From Hoplostethus atlanticus (lineage: Eukaryota > Chordata > Actinopteri > Trachichthyiformes > Trachichthyidae): a stretch of DNA of 64,000 bases. Positions 1 through 11,205 of the stretch are shown here, one piece after another. The translations under genes and the position numbers were made by a program. The notes under the pieces were generated by a model, which was given only the letters and a program-made list of their open reading frames with translations, was not told where the DNA came from and made no database searches. Each line of letters starts with the position of its first letter. Position 1 is the first letter of the stretch. The stretch lies in NCBI GenBank assembly GCA_034670405.1, contig JAXDDX010000043.1, forward strand, positions 248,001 to 312,000. Reading direction: 5' to 3'.

Positions 1-184
1 GGCAGCAGGAAGCCAGACGGGCATGAACAGTCACTAGAGAAGAACCAATCACTCAGTCAATCAAGTGGCAAACCACGACTGAGAGATGAATGACAGATCC
101 TCAGTCCTCTTCAACCTGTTATTGTTGTCATGTGCTTGCATGTTCTGATCATATCCATAACATCACAATTGTCATAATTTGATT

Positions 185-278
185 GATAATTGTCTATCAG
201 CTTGTCCTAGTTAGGCCTGTAAAGTCCTTTGAGGCTTGTTTGGGATAAAGGGCTATATAAATAAACTTGACTGTATGA
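185..278 (+). repeat. LINE-like 3' tail
   Basis: The segment contains CCTTTGAGGCTTGTT and then GGGCTATATAAATAAACTT. This is the typical 3' end of a fish non-LTR retrotransposon or a SINE that shares its tail. A related tail is at 22265-22335. The clade cannot be named from this fragment. Confidence 0.5.
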
Positions 279-586
279 GACAGTAGCCCTGGGGAGTTAA
301 TGCTTTTAGCCAAGAGGCTAACCGGTTAGCAGCTTGCTCGTAGTATGCTAGCACAATTGAGAAAGAGTCAAATGGTCAAAAGTAAAGCAATAAACATATA
401 GTCCAGGTAAAAATCCAGGTAATCTACATAATGACCAGGTCAATAAAAGCACAATTCAGCACAAAACTGCTGAATCGCCATATCGATATAGCACAAATTC
501 AATTGATATAGTGCAATCAATATAGTGAATAACAAAATTATCATATTCTTATTCTGTCTTATTAAACCGTGTGTGTTTGTGTGTGC

Positions 587-590
<4 letters not shown>

Positions 591-635
<45 letters not shown>
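591..635. repeat. (TG)n microsatellite
   Basis: A nearly pure TG run of about 21 units on the plus strand. It reads (AC)n in nfic RNA and begins nine nucleotides into the intron after exon 7. Confidence 0.95.
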
Positions 636-636
<1 letters not shown>

Positions 637-641
637 CTGAC

Positions 642-755
642 CACTGTGTACAGCTATGACAGGCCGGTGGTGTTGGGTGAAGGAGCCCAGTCTAGGTGAG
701 TCTTCCTGGGGAGAGGGACTGTCCAGCTCTGCCTTCTTCACTGGAGGAGACAGAC
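642..755 (-). CDS. nfic: nfic exon 7
   Basis: This exon has 114 nt and enters and leaves in phase 1. The acceptor is tatccag and the donor is G|gtcagt. It encodes a Gly completed from exon 6, then [37 protein letters not shown] and the first base of a Gly codon. This is the Ser/Pro-rich NFIC region before the C-terminal activation domain; human NFIC has nearly the same [14 protein letters not shown]. Because 114 is divisible by three and phases match, skipping would keep the frame. It is bracketed by (TG)n just upstream and (AC)n just downstream in the sense strand. It is the last nfic exon in the window. Confidence 0.95.
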
Positions 756-762
756 CTGGATA

Positions 763-765
<3 letters not shown>

Positions 766-796
<31 letters not shown>
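766..796. repeat. (CA)n microsatellite beside exon 7 acceptor
   Basis: About 15 CA units on the plus strand, which is (TG)n in the nfic sense strand. It ends 10 nt upstream of the exon 7 start and so forms part of the acceptor's pyrimidine/UG tract. Confidence 0.9.
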
Positions 797-802
<6 letters not shown>

Positions 803-930
803 TTAATATATACCAAATCATAAGTTATATCTACATCAGTATAATTAAAAAAAGTCAATATAAACTAATCACCAGTGACCTTACACCCACTGATAGCACA
901 CACTCTCTACCACCAATGTAAGGTAGCAGA

Positions 931-1069
931 CAATTACATTACAGTGATTTTAGCAGACACTTTTATTCAAAGAGACTTACAAAGGTGCTAGTCGACATTA
1001 GGTGGGGATCAAACCCACGACCCTGAGACTGCGACTCTCATGCTCTACCAGCTGAGCTGTGCGGGCCAG
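931..1069 (-). mobile_element. tRNA-Lys-derived SINE, L2-type tail
   Basis: On the minus strand the copy starts with a tRNA-like head: A-box AGCTCAGCTGGTAGAGCATG, then GGGTCGTGGGTTTGATCCCC as B-box. After a short spacer comes a decayed LINE tail (CTCTTTGAATAAAAGTGTCTGC) and (GTAAT)n. The head resembles tRNA-Lys. Compared with the copy at 22733 the tail stem-loop carries substitutions, so this copy looks older. Near-matching AGACAATTA and AGACATTTA at the two flanks may be a decayed target-site duplication. Confidence 0.85.
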
Positions 1070-1162
1070 ACATTTATATCAATTTTAAAAATGGATGCAA
1101 ATTCTTCCCACTTTGTAGCACGTTGATGCAATTGAGAAACATGCTCTATTAATGCTCTAGAT

Positions 1163-2521
1163 CCGCGCTACTCAACACGCAGCCCGAGGTTAATATTATT
1201 GCGCCCTTGGTTGAATTTTTATTGTCATAGCAACTGCCAATAAAAATATAATATTCTCATTTCAATAAACACAAACCATTTCTAAACTAAATTCTTAATG
1301 ACCACAAGATGGCGATCGTGCATACTGTGCTTATTTAGCAATCGTGGGATCAACAAAGAAGATAAACCAACACATGATCAGCGACAAAAACGCTCGGCGC
1401 TGGCACTGCCATTGATTTCCTATTTGGCAAGCGTTGCCGTCGATTCTACCGTCGCTGTCGGCGTTGTGCACCTGGGCGCAGACGCTGGCTGGCCCCTGGC
1501 TCTGCGCTCAAAGTTCAACTATAATCAACTTTGACATTCGCGACGCTGATCTCTGTGACTCGCAACCAATCACAGCAGTTTGATATCATAGCCGCGAAAT
1601 AAAAAATAAAACAATGGAGGAGAAACTTGTTTTATGTGTGTCGGAGCATCCCGAGTTATACAACATGACGCTTAAATCATACCACGATCTGACTAAAAAG
1701 TCTGGCATGGAATGATGTCAGTTTACAGACGGGACTACCAGGTTGGTTGACAGCTTAGTACAGGTTCGTATATGCAGCCAGTCTATATTCACTTCTATGG
1801 CTGTGCTAGTATGATGTGGTTAGCTACGGCTGATGCGGGCTGTAGTCCGAAATTGAACTCCACTCTATTCTTTCCTGAATGCTGTCATTTTAAAAACTCG
1901 ACAGTGTGAAAGTAATGAATGTAATGTAATTCTCCTGGCGCTGATCACGTGAAGGGGTCGCACTCAACCTGGTGTTGACGCCGACGCTTTGCATGGATCA
2001 TGTGAAAGCCCCAACTGTGCAGGAAGTCTAACCTAGCCTACTCTCAAGTCATGGCAAAACTGGCAAAAGGTAACATTTCTGATGAACACAGGGTATTTCA
2101 AAAAACATGGGAGGAAGAATTCGCTTTTGTTGAGGTAAATAACAAACCAATGTGCCTTCTTTGCCTGAGAACAATAGCAGTACCAAAACGGGCAAACGTT
2201 CACGTCACCATGATAGCTATCACGGTGACTTGGAATTACATATCCATCTGGGAATAATTTGATATACTCAGACCTGATTTCAATTTAGTATGCCTATATT
2301 TATTTTATTAACCATTCTTGTGATTTATTGCAACAGCAATCTAACACTTTTACATTTAATGAATAAAGCCTACTTATTGTCATTTAATCATTTGATATCC
2401 ATGTGGCTTGAAATAATACTACAAAATAGTTTTATATGACCAAAAAATTTGCGTTGCGGCCCTGTGACACAGCTGTATCTTGCTGTGTGGCCCTTGAGCT
2501 ATGTAAAGTTGAGTAGCCCTG
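1163..2521 (+). mobile_element. hAT element with 8-bp target-site duplications
   Basis: The 1359-bp element is flanked by identical 8-bp repeats CTCTAGAT at 1155-1162 and 2522-2529, the hAT target-site length. Ends match as inverted repeats: CCGCGCTACTCAAC on the left and, reversed, CAGGGCTACTCAAC on the right. Only the first part of a transposase remains (2051-2257). The rest is non-coding, so this is a deleted, non-autonomous or degraded copy. Confidence 0.85.
2051..2257 (+). pseudogene. hAT transposase N-terminal remnant (BED-type finger)
   Basis: A 68-codon frame starts MAKLAKGN and contains FVEVNNKPMCLLCLRTIAV, which matches the start of the BED zinc finger in ZBED5/FAM200/GTF2IRD2-type hAT transposases (C-x2-C visible). 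The His pair that should follow is lost: after ANVHV the frame leaves the family and stops. It lies inside the hAT element at 1163-2521. It is most likely non-functional. Confidence 0.75.
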
Positions 2522-3234
2522 CTCTAGATTGTGGTTTCTCAAACTATGAGCCAGGACCCCAAATACAGTAGACAGTGGCCTGTTTCTGGTGGGTCCTTAC
2601 AAGAGTACTAGTGTGTTTTAATGACCAAAGTATTAGTATGTTTGATTGACCAGAGTATTAATATGTTTTAATGACCAGAGTACTAAAATGTTTTAATGAG
2701 ACTGCACTTACTCGGTTTGGATGCCAATGTGACATTCTGGCTAACTTACATGATAGTGAGAGATAATTTAGCATTACTAAACAACAAATAGGTTGATAAA
2801 TAAAATAAAATGATAAATAAAAAATATGTTATCTAGTACAAAGTATGAGGATTCATTTGTAGTTTGTCTCTCATACCCACTACAGACATACATTTATGTA
2901 TACAACTAGATACTAGATACTAATACAGACAACAATAGTGACCACTAATTTCAACAGGGTAAAAGCTATGTAGTTAGGCTAAATGCAATTCCCCTTTTCA
3001 CTAATAGGGTGGAAAAACATTATTTACTTTATGGATAGTTTCATCATCAGTTCAGTGATTGGGTTAATTTCATTTTACCATATTTACCACCCTATTTGTT
3101 CCTCCAGGTCCTTGAGCAAGTTTCCTCATCTATCAACAGCTATCTATCATCTGCCAACAGCCATCCAGCTGTACAACGCTACCTCCAACATCAACCCCTG
3201 AGCCTGCTGCTTTCGTCTTGACAACCCCCGCCAA

Positions 3235-3318
<84 letters not shown>
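3235..3318. repeat. (CA)n microsatellite
   Basis: About 40 uninterrupted CA units. It lies inside intron 6, far from any exon. Confidence 0.98.
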
Positions 3319-3321
<3 letters not shown>

Positions 3322-6300
3322 CACCCGGACCTACTCAGAACTGCCTGAAAATTTGACAGATGTGCTCCAGCAGGAATTTTAGTTAGCAGGCTTTGTACTC
3401 TTCTACTCCCTTCACATCACATGTATTATTCCTCCACAAAAACTTAGGAGTTTCAATGGTTTGTAGCCAAGGGCTTCTTGAGGCCACGTCCTAGGCCTAC
3501 AGTGAGACATTTTTGACATCTGTTTTAGTGCAGTTTGATTTTTGGGTTGCAAACTCCAGTTGTATTTTATGCTTTTCGTTTGTTTTCATTAATGTTAATT
3601 GTTTTGCACATCAAAATTTACACAAGAACAAGATTTTGCACTATTGTATTGAATATAGGCCTAATAGGCTACTTGAATAATTTTCCACTGTTAGGCGTTT
3701 AAGCCTCTGTTTTTTTGTTGTTCAGACCATTCATCAACTAGTCAACCATGAAAAAATAGACTTTTGTAAGAAGTTATTTATTAATAGAATTAATCACTAT
3801 ATAAATATAGATCAGAAATCACCATCTTACTTCACTTCTGTTGTCTCATGTTATCTACATATTTAGGCCAGGGTGTCTTAAACATTTTCAGCCCAGGACC
3901 CAAATGAGAAATCCCGAACCCTAACCATTTTTTATTCAATGGGAATAAGACAAATACACCACCAAACAACAAAATGGGCCCAGAAATGCAAGGTACATCG
4001 CTGTTGGCCATTTTTTAACAGGAGTTAAAGGTTAATTAGCTTTTCAGTCAGTCAATCATTTAATTAACTAGTTAGTAGGGGTGTGCAAAGGTGGTGCCAT
4101 TAGTGAGGTGAAGGGTTAGTATGGTAGTAGTATCCTCTACTGTTATTCAAATGAAATTCACATGACGTCACATGATGCATGAACTTACTTCTCGAAGTTT
4201 GCATGGACTGCTGCAATACGGTAATGCATCGTGATATAGATACATCTTGTCATGATGGTAACCACTAATGAATCAGGTCTATCCATCATCACCACGAATA
4301 AGCTGTGGGTCTGTACCAAATCTGTTTTTGTTTCTTATGACATGAAGCTAGAAATGCTCTGAAGTCACATTTATTTAGCAAGCTTATCTTACTGTTTTTC
4401 ATGGTAGGACTATACGTACATAACAAAACGGAAACAAATAGATGCATGGGTTTGGGTTTTTGTAATTAGATAAGTAGGTTTTTGGGAAGGAAAATGAACA
4501 ATCACTTTTCTTAAATATAGTTGGGAGTTTTCATGGGTCCGTTTGTTTTCATTCAATATTTCACTCTGACAGCAAATGTCTAATCTACAAACTGATGAAG
4601 TCATACAAATATATAAACCTTTACAAATACATTTTCATTGCATTACTTGCATTGTTTCCATCCCACTGAGCACTAGACAATGTTAGAATCATCCAACACT
4701 GCATCTATGCTTTAGCTCTAATATAGCCCAGGATATTTCTGGCTATGTATAGCCCAGTTTTAGACCAAGCAGTAAATACATTATTGCATATTTAAACAAT
4801 GCATAAACAACAGTAAATATCAAAAATATGCACCAGAGATAATGCTTTATTTTTTGTTAAACCCTATGTAGCCTGATTTTACTCTAGATGGCTATAAACC
4901 ACTTTTAAATGGCTAATCAGTGTAAATTGCTCAGTGGGATCCATTTCCACAGTTTAGCAGAGTTGTTATATCTCCCTCATTTGAAAGGCAGGTCATTAGC
5001 TTGCTAGATTTGGATAGAGAATCCAGCTGTCTTGCCCACCAAGTTTACATGTGTGATGTGTTCAAACACCCCCAGTACACCCCTGCTCTTGCGTCTTAGA
5101 AAAACATTTTACTTTTGATAGTTTTGACCCATTAAAAGAAACAGGTAATCATGTTTATGATTCAAAACATATGTTATGGACTGAAATTTACTATCTATAA
5201 AACTACATCTTTTTAGTTTTGTATTTGAATATTTTTACTATATTTTATTATATTTTAAAATATATTTACATATTCTTTTAAGAGCTTCCACCATTCAATA
5301 ACGTACAACAGGAATCCATCCAGTCATCTCTCACTTTATTTCCAGACTGCCCAACCAACGGCAGTCCAAAATATGCAACTAGCCTCATTAGCAATAATGC
5401 TGCATGACTAGGTGCTGTGTTTAAATTGTCAGAGCAAATATCAGGGAGGGATTATACAAAGATGGTGGCTATCTGTTCACACCAATACCAAGAAGTTTGG
5501 AAATTAACAATTGAATTGTCACTAACATCACTAGCCAGGAGAAGCTGAGTCCTCTCTTTTGCTACAAGGAGTAAATAGCCTTTTATATTATACTTTTATT
5601 TTTTTTTGTCTTATTTTTTATTGCTTTAATTGTTTAGTTTATATTATATGTTTTTGGCTGACAAATGCCCAATAATTTACTGCTTGTTAATTACAGATCC
5701 CGTCCGGCGGCCCACTGCTGGACCTTCTCATTTTTTATGATCGATAGCCAGTAGAATCATTTTTTACCATAGTAACTGATACAAATTGTGACTTTTGTGA
5801 AAAGATCTTTTATTCATATGCATTGTAATTATAATAATTGTTACAAATATATAGTATAATAAACTTATATAATTATTATTAACCATAATGAGGAATATTC
5901 TTCATAAAACTATCACAGAATAGCTCAGTTATAACCACAAAATAATGATGTAGACTACAATATCAAACAATAAAATGTATATATGTGGATTAGATTATTA
6001 GTAGAATATCATACAGAATACATAAATATGTAGAACAGTTACTATATAGAATATTTTACCTCATTAACTATACAGACAGGTTTAAGAACTTTTTTATTAT
6101 AAGGTTTTCACTTGGGTGCTGAACCAAAGATTCCCCACAGGAGGTAAAGGACATGAAGAAAAAGAAAAGAGAAATATTCTAGTACACTGAAGCACATCAC
6201 CTCATATCAATCAAAATAGAGATAAAAAACCAACTGGTACAAAAAATGTATTAATGTTACTACAGCTTCAATGGCAAAAGCTAGACTGAGAAGGGATCAC

Positions 6301-7580
6301 ATATGTTCACATTAATTATCATGTCTATGTAATGTTAGCTAACGTTACCTAATGGTTGCTTTTGCAGGAGATGCAAGCTAACAGTGTTAACTAACTTGCA
6401 ACTTACTACTACTACTGTGATAGCTAAATTGCACCACAAGTGTAATGTTAAACACCAAAAATCCTCACTTAACTGAAAATTTAGTGAGAAAAACACTTAC
6501 CATTTAAGGAGAGCTATGTCAGTCACAGCCAAATTTCAAACGCCTCACGCCTCACTCACAGCGTGAAGCGGCCAATCAGAGCAGTGCTCATTACATACAA
6601 CCTCCACACAACCGCCTGGCGGAGAGCAGAGTGCTCATGCTGCTCAAGGTAAACAAATAAGCTTGATGCAGAAATTTACCATAATCATGGCGGCCGCTCC
6701 AGAACCAACACTGAGACCATACATGTTTGAGCCGGAGCCTGACCCAGAATGGGAAGAGGCAGCTGAGGCAATTCCACTTAGTTTCTCAATGATAACAATT
6801 CTGTGTAATATTGTATTTTGTTTTGTGTATGTGGGTGTGTGAGCGACACGCTCTGCTGAAGCCGGTCTGTTTATGGCTCATGTCCATAAGCTTATTGAAT
6901 ACAACTTGCAGACAAGCTAGGATTGACAATTTTGTTGAGCTAGTTAGCCAATATATTATTGGATGCAACCTATTTGCATCCAAACAGCGCAGCACACACA
7001 ACCAAACACGATTGTACTAATGGTGGCTAAAGTTTACCAAGCCGGACACGTTCGACAGACTTATAAAACAGACACTGGTCCCAACAAATAACTTTAAGAT
7101 GAGTCCTGACTCCAACCAATAACTTTACTTTTACTTTACTTTACTTTTAATGACTCCACGGCCAGCAAGCCCGTGGCTAGCCCCGCTAGCCCGTTAGCTA
7201 ACCAGCAGTCGAATATACTAACCAGACTAATTTGTAAATTAAATCAAAACATGGTGACACTTACAGATTCTAATTTTGCAGATGGGTCACGTACCTTATG
7301 AATTGCTCCATCTTTAAGCTTCAATTTAGATTCTAATCCTGCTGTTGCTCAAGCAGTCCGAGGAGTGATCATCACATACAGAAAAAATGAGCTAACTGTA
7401 GCCGAGCTAACTGTAGCCGTTGCCGTTAAAAATAAAATTAATCCGCTCTGTCCTGGCATTTTCGCGTGTTGGGAGACTGTGCAGGGATCTATGTTGCTGC
7501 CTGCATCCTACAAAATAATAACTGGAGAGTTGATATATCGCCTTAGATATGTTGTTTTAGCTTCACTGGTCGCAAAGTAA

Positions 7581-7828
7581 TGGTGCATTCCAGTGTACTC
7601 GGAAAAAACGGTGTCTGAATGTGATATGCGCCGATTCTATTCACTAATGGCGCTGTAGTAGTTGATGTTGAGTTTAGATGCTTGTAACATTCTGAGACTT
7701 GCAATACAAACATGAGTTTGCTGCGGGCGATTATGTTTTCCCGAGCAGATGCACTGGAACACATTTAGATTGGAAGTTAGGAATACCGACTCGGAATTAT
7801 CGATTTCCGAGTACAATGGAATGCACCA
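7581..7828. mobile_element. Inverted-repeat element (MITE), TAA target site
   Basis: The 248-bp element begins TGGTGCATTCCAGTGTACTC and ends with the reverse complement (one difference over the first 20 bases). It is flanked by TAA at 7578-7580 and 7829-7831. A 3-bp TWA duplication and short inverted repeats fit a PIF/Harbinger MITE. No coding sequence. Confidence 0.75.
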
Positions 7829-8111
7829 TAAGCAACGGCTTGCGGCGCTGCTGAGAGCTGCATTTTGAGACGAGGTAAATGGGATTGGTTGTTCACCTGG
7901 GCGTGGGCATGCTTTGAGAGGGGTTGGATTATGTTAAGAAGCGCCCGTTATGACGTCTAAAGGGGCTACTTTCTGAAACGGCCTATTTTTGGCCCGATTT
8001 GGCACCGTTTTTGGAAAAAGGAAAATACAAAAAAAGGGGTTGACTTCCAGATTTCATATTTTCTCGGCTACTTAGGTCAATAAGCCGTTTTCCATAATAT
8101 GACCCCTTTAA

Positions 8112-8249
8112 AGGTATAGGTACTAGGTAAACTTGTGTATCGTCTGTGTAAAAGTGAAAACTGTGCGAATAATGTGACCAACAGGAAGCATATAAATTTA
8201 CAATAAAATAGGGCCTAAAATTGATCCTTGGGGCACACCACAGAGGCAC
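8112..8249 (-). pseudogene. LINE reverse transcriptase fragment (L2/Rex1-like)
   Basis: The minus strand encodes a short piece of reverse transcriptase. The catalytic box reads FYTDDTQVYL, where intact L2/Rex1-type elements have F/Y-ADDTQ. A little upstream the DNA spells a decayed version of the conserved VPQGSILGP block, starting near 8250. It ends abruptly near 8112, where a different repeat begins. Non-functional. Confidence 0.75.
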
Positions 8250-8603
8250 TGCAGCGGATGATGAGGCACTGCAGCAAGTGAGGTAAGAATGGAATTAGGT
8301 GGGGAATTAGGTGGGGTGTCAGTAACACCAACCCACATTTCAAGGCGGTTTAGCAAAATGCGATATTGATATTATATTATCCAAGTCAGTAAGTAGTCTT
8401 TTACTTGATGGTTTGTTCGTGGATCTTGCTAACTTTAGCTACCATTGAGAAATTGGAGATAGAGCAAGTATTTGATACATAGTAATTCACGTAAGACTAC
8501 TATTGGTAACCCAGCTTCTGTTTCAAAAAATAATTGTCAAAAAAGTGCTAGTTTCTTGTTAGTAATATTACTATTATAATTATAATATTATTATTATTAT
8601 TAC

Positions 8604-8725
8604 CTCCTTCAATGTCATCAGTCCAGTTCCTGGAGCTGCTGGCGGGGGAGGAGGGTGACGGGTAATACTCCCCTCCTGGGCTGTCGGCTTCCTCCTCCAT
8701 AGAGCCGGACTTATGACGCTTACTC
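8604..8725 (-). CDS. nfic: nfic exon 6
   Basis: The exon has 122 nt, phase 2 in and phase 1 out, with acceptor tctgcag and donor GGAG|gtaata. It encodes [20 protein letters not shown] and then [21 protein letters not shown]. This block is diagnostic for NFIC; human NFIC has [16 protein letters not shown] and SSSRNWTED at the same places. It is a Ser/Pro-rich, probably disordered part of the transactivation half. The donor is followed by a short (TAA)n run. Confidence 0.95.
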
Positions 8726-8909
8726 CTGCAGACACAGAGAAACGTTAGAACATTAGATCTTTTGCCTTTTGGTATGTTATCAAAACTTTTAAAATGAAAT
8801 GAAATGATTATAAAAGGTTTGACCCCTAAATGCCAACAAACCTTTGCTTTTCCATCCAACAAAACAACTTAATTGTATTTGAGGCAGTATGGACTACATG
8901 CTCAACTAA

Positions 8910-9535
8910 GGCCGTGGTTACACCTGTCGTTTCATGCGATCTCGGTAATCGGAATCTGCTAATCGGAACACACAAGTGGTGCGTCTACACTTGACAGTTA
9001 AATGCGAGCTCTTTGGCCAGATATGTGTTCGGATTTCCGGTTCCCGAGCAGTATTTAAATAACCATAACAACAATCCCTGAAAATGGTGCTGGGTGTGCG
9101 GGAGATTATGCTCCTTTACTTTATGTTAAGAATTGTGTGTAGTCGCGGTAGGGCCCGTACAAGGCGTTTGCTATTGAGGAGACAACAGCAGCGGCACGAA
9201 ACTGAAACTGAAACTGTCTAGTCGAGTCAGCCCACAAAGCAAGTAAATATTTTGTTTCGGTATTCGTCCAGGCCCTGCTATCGTTCTCGTCATCCATGGC
9301 TTTTCCTCCCGGTAAATAACAAAATTCGCGGCAGAACTGGAGGGAAATGGGCGTGATTTGATGACGTGTCCCCGCTGTATGCGTTTTGAGGTGCCTGATT
9401 GCGTCTAGACTATTCAGAGTTCCGAACACAATGCAAGCACAAAGCGACCTCTGTGCGTCTACACCTGTCACTTCATGCAGCCTGGCGTGATCGGATGACC
9501 GAGATCGCATTGAAAAGACAGGTGTAACCACGGCC
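8910..9535. mobile_element. PIF/Harbinger element with TAA target site
   Basis: The 626-bp element has inverted ends that match over about 40 bp (GGCCGTGGTTACACCTGTC and its reverse complement). It is flanked by TAA at 8907-8909 and 9536-9538. Inside on the minus strand is the start of a Myb/SANT-like ORF, as in the second gene of Harbinger transposons. The ends, the 3-bp TWA target and the ORF type agree on PIF/Harbinger. Confidence 0.85.
9121..9297 (-). pseudogene. Harbinger Myb/SANT-like ORF fragment
   Basis: From an ATG at 9297 the minus strand encodes MDDENDSRAWTNTETKYLLA and then LWADSTRQ. This resembles the first helix and conserved Trp of the Myb/SANT-like DNA-binding protein encoded by PIF/Harbinger elements. 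The similarity stops after about 28 residues. The frame stays open to 9121 without recognisable family sequence and there is no C-terminal half, so it is a remnant. Confidence 0.6.
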
Positions 9536-9721
9536 TAAATGACAACAGGAAAACCGGACCTGGTTTATCAAACAGCTCCTCCAACATTTTTTAAAAATAG
9601 AAATGACTTTAGCAGTTGCTTGTAAGTATTCATTTCTCAAAATGAGAAGTAAAAATTTTTTTTAAATATGTCAATGAAATACACAAAAAAGTAAAGGTAG
9701 GAAAGAGCACTTTTTTGAGTT

Positions 9722-9724
<3 letters not shown>

Positions 9725-9764
<40 letters not shown>
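9725..9764. repeat. (TG)n microsatellite
   Basis: About 20 TG units within intron 5. Confidence 0.95.
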
Positions 9765-9767
<3 letters not shown>

Positions 9768-9986
9768 TGTCTGTCTGTCAAGATTCCCATGCTTCCATGA
9801 TTTAAAAACATTCTTCTTTCCTGGTTCATTAAATTTGTTTTTCAGTCTGGTTTCCACCCCACCCCCTAAATTGACACGTTTTCAAAATTCCGTGATATTC
9901 CCTGATTTCCCCAGAGTATTGATCAAATTCCCTGACTTTCCCTGTCTGGAATAGACCTCTCAGTATTTCCAGGAATTCCTGGACCA

Positions 9987-10034
9987 GTGTGTGTGTGTGT
10001 GTGTGTGTGTGTGTCTGTGTCTGTGTGTGTGTGT
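9987..10034. repeat. (TG)n microsatellite beside exon 5 donor
   Basis: TG units broken by two TCTGTG variants. In the sense strand this is (AC)n starting at intron position 3 after exon 5, so the repeat overlaps the donor region (gtaacacac). Confidence 0.95.
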
Positions 10035-10037
10035 TAC

Positions 10038-10182
10038 CCGCTGGATGATGTGCTAGCCAGAGATCGTCTGAGGCTGACTGGCTGGTTGACAGACTGGTTG
10101 ACAGACTGGTTGAGGTCGTAGGCCAGATGACCTTGCAGTTCCCCCAGAGAGAAACTAGGACCTACTCCCGTTACTACTGGCG
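10038..10182 (-). CDS. nfic: nfic exon 5
   Basis: The exon has 145 nt, phase 1 in and phase 2 out, with acceptor tgtgtag and donor CGG|gtaaca. It encodes [20 protein letters not shown], then AYDLN, a short repeat ([12 protein letters not shown]), and [12 protein letters not shown]. Human NFIC has the same [23 protein letters not shown] and STSSS landmarks but not the repeat. The repeat is a 12-bp tandem duplication in the DNA and lengthens the linker. Confidence 0.95.
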
Positions 10183-11205
10183 CTACACACAGGGAGACAC
10201 ACACACTGTGGTTAGACCCTTATATCAGCCTGATAATGGCCTTTTATTAAAAATCAGATATTAGTAGTAGATATTAGTCAGTAGTTGCATTTCCATCCAA
10301 CTGTCAAGCTAGTTTTATGCAAATTTTGAAATGTTGCAAAAGATAAAATGCAAATTGGATGGGTTTGAAGTGACAAAATTGCATTGATTAGTGTTCGTCA
10401 AGGTGTTGTAGTTCTACCCTGTGTTCACACTGTGAGCAACACAATCAACAAGTCACTGAGAGTCCATTAATTTCCTATAGAGCTGAGAGACCAGGGAAAT
10501 GTGTGGAGAAGAGTTGGAGGAATGAACTTTTCACGGTCCATCAGATTTCTGCACTTCCCTACCAATGTGATTTCATTTCATGAACAATAACAAGTGCGAA
10601 ATGAATAAGTTGATTACAACCATTTATAGCTTTCCGGTTCTCTACAACTTTTCTTTTCTTCTAAAAAATGATGAGGGAGGAAGGTTGCATCCAATCATTG
10701 TGGTCGATAGGAAGCTCTGAGATTTTGTTATTTAGTTTTTCTGTTTTCTAGATTTTCAATTAATGATACATTCATAGCTTGCTAGCTAGCTACTTTGTTA
10801 ACTCATTAAAACGATGTAACGTAATGAAAGGCAATAGTTAATGTCAGCTAATGTTGGCATATTTCATGTTTTCAACCAGAGATGAAAACAAAGAAATGAA
10901 ACTCATACATCGGAGCGACAGTGTGTATTACTGGGAGGTATTGGCTAAAGCAACACTCATTTGTGTATTAATTGCATCATTTTCATAATTGAATGAACAC
11001 TAGCTAAGGCTTAAACCCAGGGTCAGTAGCAGCAGTGATAGGATTAGGGGTTAAAAATTGAGGATAATACATATTTCTAGAGACCTGGACCAGCTCAATG
11101 ACATTAAAACTCCTGACTATAGGGTTAGGGTAGTGGTAGTAGTAATAGTGCAGTTAAAAGTTAGTTGAGGGGTAAGGGTTAAGAGTTAAAGTAAGGTGGA
11201 CTTAC
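10183..11205 (-). other. nfic intron 4
   Basis: A 1.0-kb intron. Near its 5' end (high coordinates) lies a degraded copy of the last part of exon 4, listed separately. The rest is AT-rich with no gene. Confidence 0.8.
11075..11117 (-). pseudogene. Decayed partial duplicate of nfic exon 4
   Basis: About 43 bp match the last 44 bp of exon 4 (positions 11206-11249), with three G-to-A changes and one deleted base. The flanking intron also shows loose similarity, so the duplicated unit was about 130 bp. The donor dinucleotide is gone (gtaag replaced by atatg) and no acceptor side was copied. It should not be spliced into mRNA. Confidence 0.75.

Larger units (their letters stand above)
1..641 (-). 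other. nfic intron 7 (partial)
   Basis: This is the start of the intron after exon 7; its acceptor lies outside the window. In the sense strand it opens with gtcagt and then an (AC)n tract. It otherwise holds AT-rich sequence and a plus-strand LINE-like 3' tail near 190-275. No exon 8 (family motif ALHFPTTSILPQ) was found here. Confidence 0.8.
756..8603 (-). other. nfic intron 6, repeat-rich
   Basis: This intron is 7.85 kb. Recognisable contents are a (CA)n tract, a SINE, an hAT element, a long (CA)n, an inverted-repeat element and a LINE RT fragment, each listed separately. hAT-like starts (a run such as TTTCTCAAACTATGAGCC followed by GGACCCC) are seen near 2535 and 3875 without matching ends. 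The stretch 4000-6500 is AT-rich with no recognised gene or repeat. The part 6500-8115 looks like an older mobile element: its right side ends in GACCCCTTTAAA near 8100, as in fish piggyBac-type repeats, but no matching left end was found. Confidence 0.7.
8726..10037 (-). other. nfic intron 5
   Basis: The 1.3-kb intron holds the Harbinger-type element at 8910-9535 and two TG microsatellites. The remainder (9540-9720 and 9770-9985) shows no recognisable feature. Confidence 0.8.

Noticed and set aside
1298-1534. 78-codon plus-strand frame
   Set aside because: It lies inside the hAT element without transposase similarity; GC-rich element DNA readily gives such frames.
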